This document shows positions 10,031 through 30,314 of a stretch of 64,000 nt of DNA, piece after piece. The stretch comes from Holtermannia corniformis. Lineage: Eukaryota > Basidiomycota > Tremellomycetes > Holtermanniales. Each line of letters begins with the position of its first letter. Position 1 is the stretch's first letter. Made by a program: the position numbers and the translations under genes. The stretch lies in assembly GCA_001599935.1 (NCBI GenBank), contig BCIJ01000016.1:426108-490107 (forward strand), given 5' to 3'. The notes under the pieces were generated by a model. It did not search any database. It was not told where the DNA came from and saw only the letters and a program-made list of their open reading frames with translations.

Positions 10031-12565
10031 ATGGCAGCACCGACACCGACACCACCATTCACCCCGCCGTTCCCAGTCCCGCACGGATACAAGCCGCACA
10101 CGGAACGAACCACCACCATCCTGCTCGAAGATAACAATACCGCGTTCTTGAACCCCGTACAAGAGTTTAACCGCGACCTGAGCGTGGCCGTCATCAGGGC
10201 TTGGAATGCGCAGCGGCGGGTCGAGATGGAGAAAAAATGGGAGGAGAAGAGGGTCGGGAGAGAGGCCAAGGAAGCGAGGAGGGCAGCGAAGCGTGAGTGC
10301 GATGCGGGGCAGATGTGGAGAGCTGATGGCGTGGACAGTAGAGGTTCAAAGTGCGGTTGGTACGGTCGGACAAGCCGGGGATGAGGCTAGACCCACTACC
10401 GCTGCCGAGGCGGGTCCATCTACTGCTCCTAAAGCCAACGACGTACGTCCTACTCCCCCCCCAGCCTCCTCACCGACCCACTGCTGACACATACAAGACA
10501 TTTAGATACCCAGGGATCACCATCCTTGAAGCCCTTAGCGCCACTGGCCTCCGTTCGATCCGCTATGCCAAGGAGATCCAAGACGTCAAGACGATCCTCG
10601 CAAATGACCTGTCGCCGTCAGCGTGTGAAGCGATGCGCCAGAACGTGCGGTACAACAGTGTCGGCACGGAGCAGGAGGGCGAGTCGGCCCGCACTGATCG
10701 TAGGGACGGGTGTGCGGGCACCGTCGTGGTCAACGAGGGCGACGCAATGTGAGTGAGCGTGCCGTCTACGGCTGACGGGAGCTGACGCGACCCGCAGCGA
10801 TCTCATGTTTAGCCGGCGCCATCTCTCGAAACGCGTCCAAGTCGTCGATCTAGATCCGTACGGTACCGCGGCGCCGTTTATCGATACGGCGATCAATGCC
10901 GTTGCTGATGGTGGTCAGTCTCTCTCTGTTCCTTGCTCCTCTCCAACTTACCACGCTGACAATGTGCCACCGCAGGCCTCATGTGCGTGACATGTACCGA
11001 TCTGGCGGTTCTGGCAGGCAGTAACTGGCCCGAGAAATGGTATGTCCCTCTTGGCCGACTAGTGGTCTAGGCTAACTAACTTCAGCTACGCAAACTATGG
11101 CGGCGTGAGCGCAAACGCCGAATACTCGCATGAAGTGGTCAGTCGGTCGCACCCCCGCTCTCACTTCAGCTCGCTCACGCTCCCAGGCACTCCGGCTCGT
11201 GCTGCAATCCCTCTCGTCCACGGCAGCCCGGTACGGTCGGTACATCCAACCTCTACTCTCACTCTCCATCGACTTCTACGTCCGCCTGTTCGTCACCGTC
11301 CACACGTCGGCTCTCGCCGTCAAATCGACCGCGTCCCACCACGGGATCGTCTACGTATGCTCGTACTGCAACACGCACCACGCTCAACCGTTCGGCCGCG
11401 TGTTTGAGAAACAAAGCAAGCGCACAGAGGGTAAGGACGTTGTCGTGTACCGCACGGCCCCGGGACCGCCGACAGGCGCAGCCGCAGGCGGGTGTGAAGA
11501 GTGCGGACAGACACTGCACGTCGCGGGACCGATGTGGCTCGGACCGCTCCATGACCCGACATTTGTCGATGGCGTCGTGAAAGACGTTGAAGCAAGCCAG
11601 GACAGCTATGGGACCTGGAAGCGCATCTTGGGCATGTGCAAGACGGCGAGGGATGTGAGTTGCCCCCGTGGCGGGAGCGCCAGCTTACTGACACGCGCAC
11701 ACAGGAACTCGAGGCGCCATTCTACTTTACCCCGAACAAGATTACGAGCTGTTTCCATTCGGAGAATATGAGCTTGGAGACGATTATGTGCGTCCTTTTC
11801 TTGACCGGCCGTGCCTGCTGTGTTCGGGCCCTCGCTCCCATACTTGCACCCATATTGATCACCTTGGCTTCCTTGCTGTTCATTCCCGCTCGCTCTCCTC
11901 CTGCTCCACCCTATTCGGCCCAGCCCCCAGCTAACGGCCCACAGCTCGGCCCTCCTCAACGCAAAGTACAAAGTCTCGCGCTCGCACACTATCAGCGGCT
12001 CGCTCAAGACGGACGCGCCGCGCTCCGTCGTGCTCGACCTGGTCCGGAACTGGGTCGAGACGCACCCGGTCCGGATGGACAAGATCCCTGAAGGCTCGCC
12101 TTGTAGGGTCTTGTTGGCAAAGGAGAAGAAGTGAGTGCTGGATCTGGGCTTTGGTTGCGATGCGCTTGCGCCCGCAGAGCTCGCCTCGTTGATCCATTGA
12201 CGTTCAATGGAGCTTGTACGAGCACCGACTTTGGCAGAGCCGCTCCTCTACCTGTTTTGCATCTGTTCCAGTCAAACTCGGACCATACATCCGCTTGGTC
12301 TGCTCTACCTTACCCTATCCACCGCACCCGCTGACATCACAGACTCACAGTGGACTTTACCGTCCACCCGTCCGCCAACGACGTGATCGGCAAAGGCGAA
12401 AAGGTCGTCCGGTACCAGACCAACCCGCTGCCCAACTGGGGTCCGGCCGCGCGCGCAAAGACTGTCAAGCGTCCGATCGATGACGCTGCGGCTGCGCCGG
12501 CAACGAAAAAGGTCAAGCCGGAGCTTGCCAAGCAGGGGGATGAGGAGGCGATGATGAATGCGTAG
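10031..12565 (+). CDS. TRM1: tRNA (guanine26-N2)-dimethyltransferase Trm1
   Basis: SAM-dependent enzyme that dimethylates G26 of nuclear and mitochondrial tRNAs. Exons 10031-10292, 10339-10442, 10498-10748, 10798-10913, 10976-11039, 11086-11137, 11187-11654, 11705-11787, 11945-12130, 12343-12565; 602 aa, phases close. Landmarks: [91 protein letters not shown], a zinc-site pair CSYCNTHH and [20 protein letters not shown], and [11 protein letters not shown]. The C-terminal tail is Lys/Ala-rich. Introns are 45-62 nt except 11788-11944 and 12131-12342, which are long for this window. Confidence 0.95.
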
Positions 12566-12800
12566 TTTGCCACTATGTCTGGTTGCAGCGGCTTGTTCTC
12601 GGGAGACATGATTGTTTGAGTGGAGACGAGGTAGACTCTGGAGTCACAGCGTCGAGTCGAAGGACGGGGACTAGCATTCACATTTCTTCGGTCGCGTAGT
12701 GAGATTACCGGCCGGAGCGGACAGTGGTCCGTGTCCGTGTCTGTGCTCGGCTGTTGCGAGTGTTTCAGCTGGTGTTTGCAAAGAGTGCATACGCGACAGG

Positions 12801-16719
<3,919 letters not shown>

Positions 16720-17900
16720 TCCGCTGCCACTCGCACGTGATGCATCCCGGGAACCAAACGTCCGTGCTGCAGAGTGCTGATCTCAAACGATCAACGTCGA
16801 CCGTCCTGCAATGGTCGGCAGGTCGATACATGCCCCCAGGAAGTGGGGCGTGACGCTGAATGGTGATCAGGGATGGCCGCCAGCCGGGCCGTCAAGAGCA
16901 AACGACGTGATAGACTCGATCCGCCATGACCGAGATGTGATCATGGACGACGTTGCGGTGGACGTGGGCCAGGATCAGAGTGTGGGCAGCAACGATGCGT
17001 CTGACAGTATGGAGTGGGAACATACAGTGACGCAGGTAGGTCGTTATCCTGGTGGATGAGCACAGCTGATCTTCCGTGCGCAGTCTCCAAACGGCTTGGT
17101 CTACCTCGCTATAGACACCAACATTCTCATCAACCAACTCGGGGCGATCAGATCGCTGCATGAGCGTCTGATACACCACTGGCCGCCAAGTGTGCTGCTT
17201 CTGATACCCAACACGGTCATCAACGGTAGGGTTGCTAGCTACTGGTAGGACGGAACTGATCAGGACAGAGCTCGACCGCCATTCATCATCTCAAGTCCCA
17301 GCCAGAGCGGAAGCTCCGCTTCTACCTCGTGGAGTATCAATACACTCGCCTGCTGCCAAGCACTATCAACGCAATCAGAGCAAGTCGACGACACTCGGCA
17401 ATTTGGCCAGAGAAGCCACAGCATGGCTGCTTCAAGTCGGGCAGCAGAGACGAGAGAGGGGATGGGGCTTGGTCAGGTGTCAGCAGTGGACGGAGCGAAC
17501 GCAAAAGGATGTGAGTCGGTCGCTGGTGCACGGACTCTGCTCATACGACCCAATCAGCTCTCCAAGGCGGACGACAAAATCCTCGATTGCTGCTTACACT
17601 TCAGCAAGCACAACGAGCACCACGCAGCCGTGTGGCTGTGGACAGACGATAGGAATCTCAAGGTGCAGGTATGTATCTGCTGTCATCGTGAGTATTTGGC
17701 TGCTGACGAGGCACAGGCCGAGACCCACGACATCCCCACCATCGGCAACGAGCTCTTGACACCGGACGCAATACTCGCCAAATGTTCACCCGACCATCCC
17801 GCGCGATACCAATCACCCGCAGCAACCAACGGTGGCCCCTCGCTGGCGAATGGAGGTGGCCAAAAGTTGGTTTCCGGAAGCACGCTGGTGTGTGCCATAG

Positions 17901-21867
<3,967 letters not shown>

Positions 21868-22690
21868 CGCGTGACCGAGCGGACGGTGCCTGAGCGCCTG
21901 AGCACACTCTGAAACGCCCAGCAGACTCGAGCCTGCCGATCCCCTGCGATGCATTCGTTCAGCTGTAGACTGTGCGTACGCGTGGGAACTCGTCGGGAAC
22001 GTCGACGGAGCAAAGCGGGTGAGACAAACAAAAAGGGCACGGCGAGGGATCGACGCGCCGACAATCTTTGCAAAGGACCGAGCTTTGTAGACAAAAGGGC
22101 AGGCGCGTCCTCGGCTCCCAGGCAGTGTGTATTGTAGCACTGCAGCGGACTGGTAAGGAGGGAAGAGCCGTAGAACAAGTTACTCGGGCCCATCATCAAC
22201 CGCGGTCAGCTGTGGAAGTCGGAAGGGAAAGGCCCTTTGGCGTCCTTGAGTGAGCTCTAGCGTTGGGACTACAAGGGGACACTGTCTGACGCTCGACCCT
22301 TTGACCAGAGCCGTCGCTGATACCCTGGACTCACTCGGCAGTCGCACGCATACCACACCAAGGCACTCGTCAACACATTCCACTCGGTGAGCACCCTGCG
22401 GCGAGGGGCCGCACCGCACAGACTGCGTACTGAAAGATCGTCGTCGCGGCAGGACTCGGCACCGACCCAAGACTGCCGCCGCTCGACGTTAGCGCGGCGT
22501 TTCACCCTGTGACCCCTGGCGACAGGTCCGAGCACACCCCTCCATCAGCGGCCGACGAGAGCGGTCCGATAACCGTGCTGTGACTCTGATTCTGCCATCA
22601 ACAGTCTTTGCTTCCTACTCTACAACTCCATAATCGTACACAGATCCCACCGGCTACTGGTTTGGCCACCCTTCATCTACCTCGCCCATC
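21868..22690. other. 823-bp gap between PEX6 and the RGS gene
   Basis: No frame here is long or splices into a recognisable protein. It probably holds the PEX6 3' UTR and the promoter and 5' UTR of the RGS gene, including a CT-rich run at 22603-22680 just before its start. Confidence 0.5.
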
Positions 22691-25019
22691 ATGTCCTCGT
22701 CAACGTCCTCCTCCCATCTGATGAAGACCACAAGGCGTGGGCGTCCTTTCGTAAAGGTGTGCTCGTCTGATGGTGGCAAGAAGTGGTGTTGATCACGACC
22801 GTATAGGACACCCACGACCTGTTTGCCACCCTGGTTGTCAGTCTCCAGCTCGAACCCCACCGGCAATTCTTCAAGTCGTACCCAAATTCTTTCAACACGT
22901 AGGCCGACAACGCTCGCTATAGCCATCACTGACGTCCTTCTAGCGATGAAGCCTCGGCCAACCTGTCCTCACTCAAATTTTCCCAATCAAATCGCGCGGC
23001 GGACCCGAAAGACCCTACCCGAATCATCACAACGACGACGACGACGACGTTTAGCATGTCGCGAGAAATGGCCAAAGGGATCTGCCAGCACTTCATGGAT
23101 GCCCATTTGATCGAGAACGCAGCCGACCTCGGCAGTCTCAACTTCAAGGATCGAGGCATCTACATGATCACGGCTAAAGGCCTGCACATTCTCGAGCGCT
23201 TCATCACCAAGAACGGCATCTCGGCCGAGCACCTGCTAAAGGTGTTTGCGACGCAGCCCATCTGCATGAAGCTGCTACACCTCGAACGCCGCAGTCAAGA
23301 CGACGAGATCCTGATCACCAAGAGCGTGATCGAAGTGCTGTTCAAGCGGTTCGCGGGACACGCACCAAACGTCAGCAAGCTCACCGACGATGAGCTGCAA
23401 CAGCAGTACTATGCACGGCCGCATCTCAAGTCGCCTGTCCCTCCGCCGGGTCAAGAGATCGACCGTACACTGGGCGTCATTGTGCGCAAGGCCACCATTG
23501 TCGAGAAGAAAGCTTCAGACAAGGCCCAAGAAGAGTACATCTTCTCGGCGTACTCGGCCCTTGACTGGTTGTGTGACTTTACAACCATCACTGGTCGTGA
23601 CGAGGCTGCCGAGGTCGCTGCGCACTTTGTGCGATACGGTCTGATTACGCTTGTCAGTGACCGCAGCAAGAACAAGGAGGCCTCGTTGATCGTGTCTGTG
23701 CGCGCGGGTGGGCCAGGAGGCGGTGCTGGCGCCAAATTTGTAAGTGTCTCCGTGCTGCATATGATGACGGCTAATGAGGTCAGACAGAGGCAGAGTTTCG
23801 ATGTACCGATCGAGCGATCTACAAGTTCACTACGGACGGTGCGCGTGTTGCAAAGTGGGGTGAGACCAAGGCGGCGCTTGGCTCCGGTACAAACGCCTCG
23901 TCGCGCAATCTGCCGACGACAACCGTACAACCATCACCTCGCGACTCCGAATCAGACGCAGCATCCGGCAGCCTGGCCAACACGACCGACGCCAAGCTCG
24001 CTCGGCGGCACAGCGTCAGCGACCGTCTCAAGGCTGACTTTCTCGAACCATCGCCGGCCGCCGTTAGCGGCCAGCACAAGGATAGCAACACTGCCAAGCT
24101 CAAGCTCATTCTCGAGGAGCCGGCATGGCGCTCACTCTTCCGCGAGTTCCTCCGCGCAAACTTTTGTGAAGAAAACCTTAGCTTCTGGCTTGATGTGCAA
24201 GACTTCAAGCGCCGGTTCAACACGACCAGTTCTGCGGTCGGGTCGGGTGCTGCGGGCAAGAACTCGCGCACGCACGGCCATGTCGCGATGGAGAAGCATC
24301 AGCAGGACCTGATCGCCATGGCCTTCGTCATCTACAACAGTGAGTTTGATGTATTGAGCGCCAGCGAGGGTGCTGACGAACATAGCGTACCTCGCGCCCG
24401 CATCTCCATGCGAGCTCAACATCGACCACAACCTCCGTGCCGAGCTCGTCACGTACATGACAAACATCCTGTCCGAAGCGACCTCGAAAGAGGGCCTTTC
24501 AAACGGCTCACTCGACCCCAATTCGGCTCTGGGCACGATCCAAGCGAGCCAGCTGCAGACCATGGTCCGGCTGTACGAGCGTATCCAAGGCTACATCTTC
24601 CGGCTCATGGCGACCGACTCGGTGCCCAAGGTCCGTACATGGCGCACGCCTACGTGCAAAGCTGACAGTATACTGCTCAGTTTTGCAAGACCGAGCGGGT
24701 GAGCTGACGCTTTGCACGACGCGATCACAGCAGAGCTGATGGTTGCAGTTTGTCGGCCTGCAGCGCGACATGAACGATTACCAAGACAAGGCGCACGAGC
24801 ACGACGCGATCGCCGCGTCTCTTGCAGCCCAGGCAGACAGCCTCAAGATTTCTGAAAAAGCCATGGCAATCGAGGAGCGGCCGTCGAGCCCGACTCGAGC
24901 GTATCTTACAATCTCGCAAGTGAGCTCCACGACGTCTACGAGGCTAGGCTAATGATTGGCAGGCGGCCAATGAAAAGCAAGCCGCTCTTACGAAGCATCA
25001 GCAGTCGCAGGCGCACTAG
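22691..25019 (+). CDS. RGS-DEP regulator of G-protein signalling (Sst2/FlbA type)
   Basis: GTPase-activating protein for a heterotrimeric G-alpha subunit; in fungi it damps pheromone or growth signalling. Exons 22691-22756, 22807-22898, 22944-23739, 23784-24339, 24386-24630, 24681-24698 (18 nt), 24749-24919, 24963-25019; 666 aa, phases close. Landmarks: DTHDLFATLVVSLQLEPH, the signature LSSLKFSQSNRAADPKDP and TTTTTTTFSMSREMAKGICQ, two DEP-type stretches (YMITAKGLHILERFI, DFTTITGRDEAAEVAAHFV), then an RGS box: ILEEPAWRSLFREFLRANFC, ENLSFWLDVQDFKRRF. A polar coiled tail follows. The opening exon MSSSTSSSHLMKTTRRGRP is inferred from its clean splice. Confidence 0.92.
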
Positions 25020-25143
25020 CTTGTGCTCTTCGTTCATCCCAGCCATGTCCGTTATATTACGCCCCTTGCCGCCTTGTGATTTCCTTGGGTTCTGCCGCTT
25101 GCCGCCGTGTATTCTCTGCAGAGCTAGGTGCACGCGATGCATG

Positions 25144-26875
25144 CTACATGTCAACCTCCATCCCGTCCTCATCGACCGCTTCTCCATCTGCGTCCGCCTC
25201 GTCGAATGCGACGCTGCTCCCACGCAGGGCCGGTGACGACGGCGTGGCCTCGGACGACGCTCTATAGTCTCTCAGCAGCGCTACGGACGGGACTGGCGTC
25301 CCTTCTTCTGGCGCCGGCGTCGACGTCGGCGTCTCACCGAGCACTGCACGCTTTTGCTTTTTCGAGCGTGAAGGGCCAGTGCCCCTTTTGCCCTTTGTAG
25401 TCTTGCCAGCCGTGAGATCCAGGCCGTCTCTTGCAATCTTTGCAAGCTCGTCTTGGATCTGAATCGTAAGGAGCGCTTCGTCGCGCTCGTCTCGTATAAT
25501 CTCTTCCGTCTGGAACTCGGCCCAGCGCTCCGACATTGCCGTCGGTCGTCGATCCCCTGGCCAGACGGATGGCGGCGCGAGCCAGTGTGGACCAAAGTTG
25601 CATTCGACTTTGCCTTTGCCAAAGCACGAGACCATGGGGTAATACCCTAGCGTGCCGTCGTCTTCAGTCATCTCCTTTTCTTTCGCCGCATCTTTCTTTG
25701 CGCCCTTGACGGCCTTTGCGGGCGGTAGCGGCAGAAAGTCGTACAGGTCGACAAACGCCGGCTCGGTCGACATGGGTTCGCCGTTGACAAAGAATGAGAT
25801 TGAGGAAGGCGCGAGGAGCGGGAGCGGTCTTGACACTGAGCCTTGGGCTGCCGCTTCTTCTGCCTTTTTCGCACCTCGGGCCTTTGGAACGTTTTTGGTC
25901 GTTGCCCCGCCGGCCTTTGCAGGTTTCGCAGGGGATGTCGCGAGTGCTGGTTGTTCCGGTGCGACGGGCACACCCTTGCCCTCTCGATCGATCAGGGCCT
26001 CCATCTCGCGACTGGCCGTGTACTCGGACATTTCATGATACAGTTGGCCCTTGTACCTAAACGTCTTGCGGACCCGCGGGCGATAGCTTGGTAGAGCGAC
26101 GGCTGCTTGTGCTTGTAGCTCTGGTCGAGTCGGGAGGGTGATGTGACAGCCGACAATGTCGCCCGTGGCGAACGCGCGCCCGTACGGCTTTGGACGAGAG
26201 ATGGTGACTTTTTCACCGGAAACGTCACGGACGCCATACGAGTATGCGTCGAACCCGACTGGCCCGTTCAGGCTCGCTTCGCGCCTGGCCCAGCCGATGC
26301 GTACATGAGCGCCCTGCGCCGGATCGGCGCGAAGGATCCGGCATTCAAAGTAGTAGCTGCCTTGACGTGCTGACATGTTTGCGCGGGCCGAACGGAAACC
26401 CTTGTCGGTTGTGCAGGTCATTGCCGTCGGTGAGAGCCGGAGAAAGGGAGAGCGGTCGAGCCAGCAGAGGTGGACGAGCGGTGTTGGGGGTTGATAGGGG
26501 ACTGTACGGGAGAAGGGGTGGAGCGGTGATGGTGAAGGGGTTGGAGAAGGGCCGCATGGTAGATAACGGTAGCCTGCGAGCCAGTCAGTGATCGTGTTGG
26601 AAAGGCCGAGCGAGCTCACCCTGCTTGTTCATTGGTAGATCTGTCCAGATGAAGCACTCGTCACCGCAGTCGACCCCATCACCCGAGCCGGGTACGACCG
26701 TCCCATGCTTGGCTATGAGCTCATCTGCTGCACGTCTGGACGCAGCCGTCGACGACTCTGCAACATCGTCTCCAGCCAGGCTTTCGCCGTCTTCAAGCTT
26801 GCGTTTCGGCGGCGGTGTCGAGGCTGACTTCTCTTCCAGCGCGACTGAAGTAGCTAACGGGGATGCGGACACCAT
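25144..26875 (-). CDS. BRE2: COMPASS subunit Bre2/ASH2L, SPRY domain
   Basis: Subunit of the Set1/COMPASS H3K4 methyltransferase. Two exons, 26620-26875 and 25144-26573, spliced at NKQ/GYRYLPCGPSP; 561 aa. A Ser/Pro/Ala-rich start leads to DECFIWTDLPMNKQ, then the SPRY fold: TDKGFRSARANMSARQGSYY, FECRILRADPAQGAHVRIGW, GPVGFDAYSYGVRD, GRAFATGDIVGCHITLP. The second SPRY half, SISFFVNGE and YYPMVSCFGKGKVECNFGP, comes after a low-complexity Ala/Lys insert of about 70 residues, as in yeast Bre2. The C-terminus is acidic (DEDGMEVDM). I chose the start at 26875 (MVSASPLATS); 26968 is in frame upstream. Confidence 0.9.
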
Positions 26876-27164
26876 GCTGAGTTGTCTGACCTGATTTTGT
26901 GCTGGCTTGTCTGGCGACAGACGCGACGTTTGACACGTGCTTTTGGCTTGCGCGCCTATCCCCACCAAGGCGATGTGGTCACGTGCCTATCCAGTTGCCA
27001 CTCGGGTGATATCCGGGGTAATCACGGTCCGTGCGCCGAAGTGGCCCCGCAAATACGAAAACCAAAAGCCAAACGCTCAGTGCGACGACAGAGCGTAGCG
27101 AAAAGTAGAGCTACACACGTTCAAGAGCTTTCATCCCCATTCCAGCGCTGCAAGCCAAAGCACA

Positions 27165-28976
27165 ATGCCAGAGACCAACCCTGACAACCTCTCGTTTGTC
27201 CTCCGGGGCGTGCACGACACTTACTATGAGCAGGTTTGTCGACTCGTGCGCCGCATCCAGAGAAGCGAGACTGATTCATGGCTTGCAGCGACCGATCCCA
27301 GAGTTTGGCAGGGACGAGGTGCTGATCGAGATTTCCAAGACGGTACGTTCCAGTCCTGATTGCAATCAAGGTTACTGATGCGAGAGCAGGGGATCTGCGG
27401 TGAGCCGCCTGGTCGATCTATAAAGAGATGAGCAAGCTGACAATGTTGGACAGGCTCCGATGTGCACTGTATGTTGTGTCTTTACGCATCCGGATGAGCA
27501 CTGACGCGCACAGACCTCAACCATGGCAGGATCGGTGACTTTGTCGTCGAGGCTCCCATGTACGCCGTTGCCAAGAGGCCGGACGACGAGACACTGACGT
27601 GCTCTCAGGTGTCTGGGCCACGAGTCGAGCGGGACAATTCACGCCGTCGGCTCGGCCGTTACAACGCTCAAACCCGGAGATCGCGTCGCACTGGAACCAG
27701 CCACAGTCTGCCGTGTATGCGAATACTGCAAATCGGGCAAATACGAGGTCGGTCCCGCCTCCAACCTTGTCGATCGCAACTCACAAAGAACACAGCTATG
27801 CCAGCATATGACGTTCGCCGCGACCCCGCCCTTCACAGGCGGTACCCTCGGACGCTACTACGCTCTCGGCGCCGACATGTGCCACCTCCTCCCCGAGTCT
27901 GTCGACCAAGAAGACGGCGCAATGATGGAACCGCTTAGCGTCGCCGTGCACTCCGTGTCGAACATTGGCGGCATGAAGACGGATTGGAACGTTGTCGTCT
28001 TTGGAGCGGGCCCCGTTGGACTGCTGTGTATGGCCGTGGCTAAGGCTTTGGGTGGGAGGAGGGTGATTGCTGTTGGTATGTCTTGTCGTCGAGCAGCAAC
28101 GCTGGCAGGTGGTTGATGACTGATGGTGGAACAGACATCAACGCGGAAAGGTTGGCATTCGCAAAAAACTATGTCGCAACCGACACGTTCCAACCGGTAA
28201 GTGGTGACTCTAACAGATAACCCACCTTGGAAGTGTCAGGCGCGATCAATAATACCCACATGGCCTTTCCTGTCATCTCCCAGTCGTCTAAGCAATCTTT
28301 TCCACCTCTTGCTCCTGGATCATTCACCTGATGTCGCCTTCGCCCGTGCATCGCTGACTACAGCAGCCCGCACCGGAACCCAGCGAGGCCCGGCCAGTGT
28401 ACTCGCGCCGCGTCGCCAACCTCATGGCCTCGACGCTCGGCTTCCCGCTCGTCGGCCGTGATGGCATCGACTTGGTCATTGACGCTTCAGGCGCCGAAGT
28501 GTGCATCCAGACCGGTCTGCACGTCCTCAAGCCAGCGTAAGTCTCTTGCTTGTACCCCATCACGGTGAGTACTGACGTTACCGGGTCTCAGCGCAACCTT
28601 TGTCCAAGTCGGCATGGGAGCACCCGATATCCAAATCCCCATGTTCTTCCTCGTCGCCAAGGAGCTCAAGGTGTTCGGCTCGTTCCGTTACGGTCCAGGC
28701 AGCTAGTGAGTACTCTCGCCTGTGCCCTTGACCAAGGCATTGACTTGTGCATACAGCCCACTGGCAATCTCACTCGTCGCGCGCGGCTTGATCGATCTCA
28801 AGCCATTGATCACGCACCGGTACCCGTTCGATCGAGCGCTCGAGGCGTTCGAGGCGACGCAGAAGGGCAAGGGTGACGATGGCAAGGTGTGTACTGATAC
28901 GATGGGCAAGGGCTGATGGGGAGCTGACGAGGACGCACAGGCCGTCATCAAGTGCCTCATCTCGGCGCCTGCTTGA
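27165..28976 (+). CDS. zinc-dependent polyol dehydrogenase (xylitol/sorbitol type)
   Basis: Medium-chain dehydrogenase oxidising xylitol, sorbitol or L-arabinitol with NAD. Exons 27165-27233, 27289-27342, 27390-27399 (10 nt), 27454-27468 (15 nt), 27514-27559, 27609-27747, 27796-28075, 28135-28196, 28367-28536, 28592-28705, 28757-28886, 28941-28976; 374 aa, phases close. Catalytic zinc ligands fall in GICGSDVHYLNHG and GHESSG; the structural zinc site is CRVCEYCKSGKYELC; the Rossmann motif is VVVFGAGPVGLLCM. The segment GICGSDVH is split over two micro-exons. The acceptor before exon 9 is CAGCAG, allowing one residue more or less. Which polyol is preferred cannot be told here. It is divergent from BRE2 with 289 bp between starts. 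Confidence 0.93.
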
Positions 28977-29329
28977 GATTGAAACGGGATTGCGCAATGT
29001 GATGGACATTGAGAAAGTGCACTCGCGCGTTCAATTGAGCTGACAGGTCGAAGACAATGAGACCGCCCAAGTGAGTTCACTGAATCTGATCTGGGCCTTC
29101 GCATCTCGTTCCCAGGCTCTCTTCAATGGAGGGCGCACTCGTATACGTCGCGGCCTTTCCCTTGGCGAACCCCACTTTTCAGTGCACCCATCCAATTCAG
29201 CTCACGTCTTCGCTCCCCAGCTTTATCAGTTGCATACAGGAGACGTCCATTTTCTGTCAGCTCCGCACTCTGATGGCCTTCTTTGGCCAGATGCATAAGG
29301 GCTGTGGCTGTGACGTGGACACGCGCTGG
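28977..29329. other. 353-bp gap before the small Cys/His-rich pair
   Basis: I see no recognisable gene. A frame open from 29126 runs into the first small gene and may hold an alternative upstream start (29272, MAFFGQMHKG). Confidence 0.4.
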
Positions 29330-29675
29330 ATGTCCTCCCCGGATCTCTGTGGATGCGATCACGAGTCGCACGCGAACGCGCATCGACATGTCTTCCCGCC
29401 GACGTGCAATGCAGAAGCCAGCCACAAGTTGCGGGTGACTCGACGCCACGTTTCGTCTGACGTTGACGTCGCTTTGTGTGACAAGGTCTGTGAGCTGTGA
29501 GCTGTGAGCTGTGATGGTCGCTGACACGACTCAGTGCTTTAACAATGAAGAGCACAAGTCAAGCTTTCAGGCAAGCGGAACGTATCGAAAGCCGTGCTCG
29601 GGGGCCATGTTCGAGTCGCGCTTTGCCATGACCGATAATCAACCTTTGTACACGTTCTATTTGGATCGCCGCTGA
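29330..29675 (+). CDS. small Cys/His-rich protein, paralogue A
   Basis: Not recognised. Exons 29330-29485 and 29535-29675 give 98 aa. The pattern is CGCDHESH, HRHVFPPTC, LCDK split by the intron from CFNNEEHKSS, then YRKPCSGAMFESRFAMTD. Cysteine and histidine pairs (CxCDHxxH, CxxC) suggest a metal-binding fold, by inference only. There is no signal peptide from the chosen start; 29272 (MAFF) is an in-frame alternative that adds GCGCD. Its neighbour at 29955 has the same layout and the same intron position, which supports the model. The intron contains three copies of GTGAGCT. Confidence 0.6.
29490..29513. repeat. GTGAGCT tandem repeat in intron of paralogue A
   Basis: About three 7-bp copies of GTGAGCT lie just inside the 5' end of the intron 29486-29534. 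Each copy resembles a 5' splice site (GTGAGC), so slippage here would duplicate donor-like sequence. Confidence 0.75.
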
Positions 29676-29954
29676 AGACGAGGACACAGATGGCTCGGTA
29701 TACCATGGCTTGATGCGATCTTGATCCAGTGCGACGGACTCTCGGAGTCTAGAGCCCATCGGAAGCTATACCGGGTCTAGGCGTTGACTAGTTTCCATAG
29801 TCTATCCACCGGATGCTTCTACCGGGACATGAAGAGCACGATAACGGAGTGCGCCTACTACTTTGTAGTCGATGGCTCCGTTCACTTGGCTGATTTGGCC
29901 GTCGAACCGCAGGCTTAAGAGCCGAGACTCACCAAGACTGAATCGTACCAAGCC

Positions 29955-30257
29955 ATGTCCACCTCTTGCCAATGCGATCACCACACTCACAACCCGCCCA
30001 GCCACGTCTTCCCACCTGCATGCGGCGCGGGTGCCAGCCAAAGCGTACTGGTTACTAGACCGCACACGGCATCTGTCCAGCACGTTCAATTGTGCCAACC
30101 CGTGAGCGATGAGACGTGGCTAGTCAAGCGCGCTGATGATTTGCAGTGCTATGAGAATCATAGATCGACTTACCTCGAAGGCAGCAGTTACACAACAGAG
30201 TGCCGCGGTGGGATGTTCGACTCACGGTTCTTCAACGTCCGACCCGGCTCAATCTGA
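29955..30257 (+). CDS. small Cys/His-rich protein, paralogue B
   Basis: Not recognised. Exons 29955-30101 and 30147-30257 give 85 aa; the 45-nt intron keeps frame, so read-through is also possible. It matches paralogue A motif by motif: CQCDHHTHNPPSHVFPPAC, LCQP then CYENHRSTY, YTTECRGGMFDSRFF. The intron lies between the two cysteines of a CxxC pair, exactly as in A. Both begin Met-Ser. Start-to-start spacing is 625 bp, so this is a tandem duplication that has diverged strongly outside the motifs. Confidence 0.6.
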   Translation: MSTSCQCDHHTHNPPSHVFPPACGAGASQSVLVTRPHTASVQHVQLCQPVSDETWLVKRADDLQCYENHRSTYLEGSSYTTECRGGMFDSRFFNVRPGSI

Positions 30258-30314
30258 CGCCCAGTAATATCAGTCGTGCAAGGGGAACGGATACTGTTGA
30301 GCGAAAGGTATGCA

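Noticed and set aside
23451..23930. 159-codon minus-strand frame
   Set aside because: Antisense to conserved DEP-domain coding sequence of the RGS gene.
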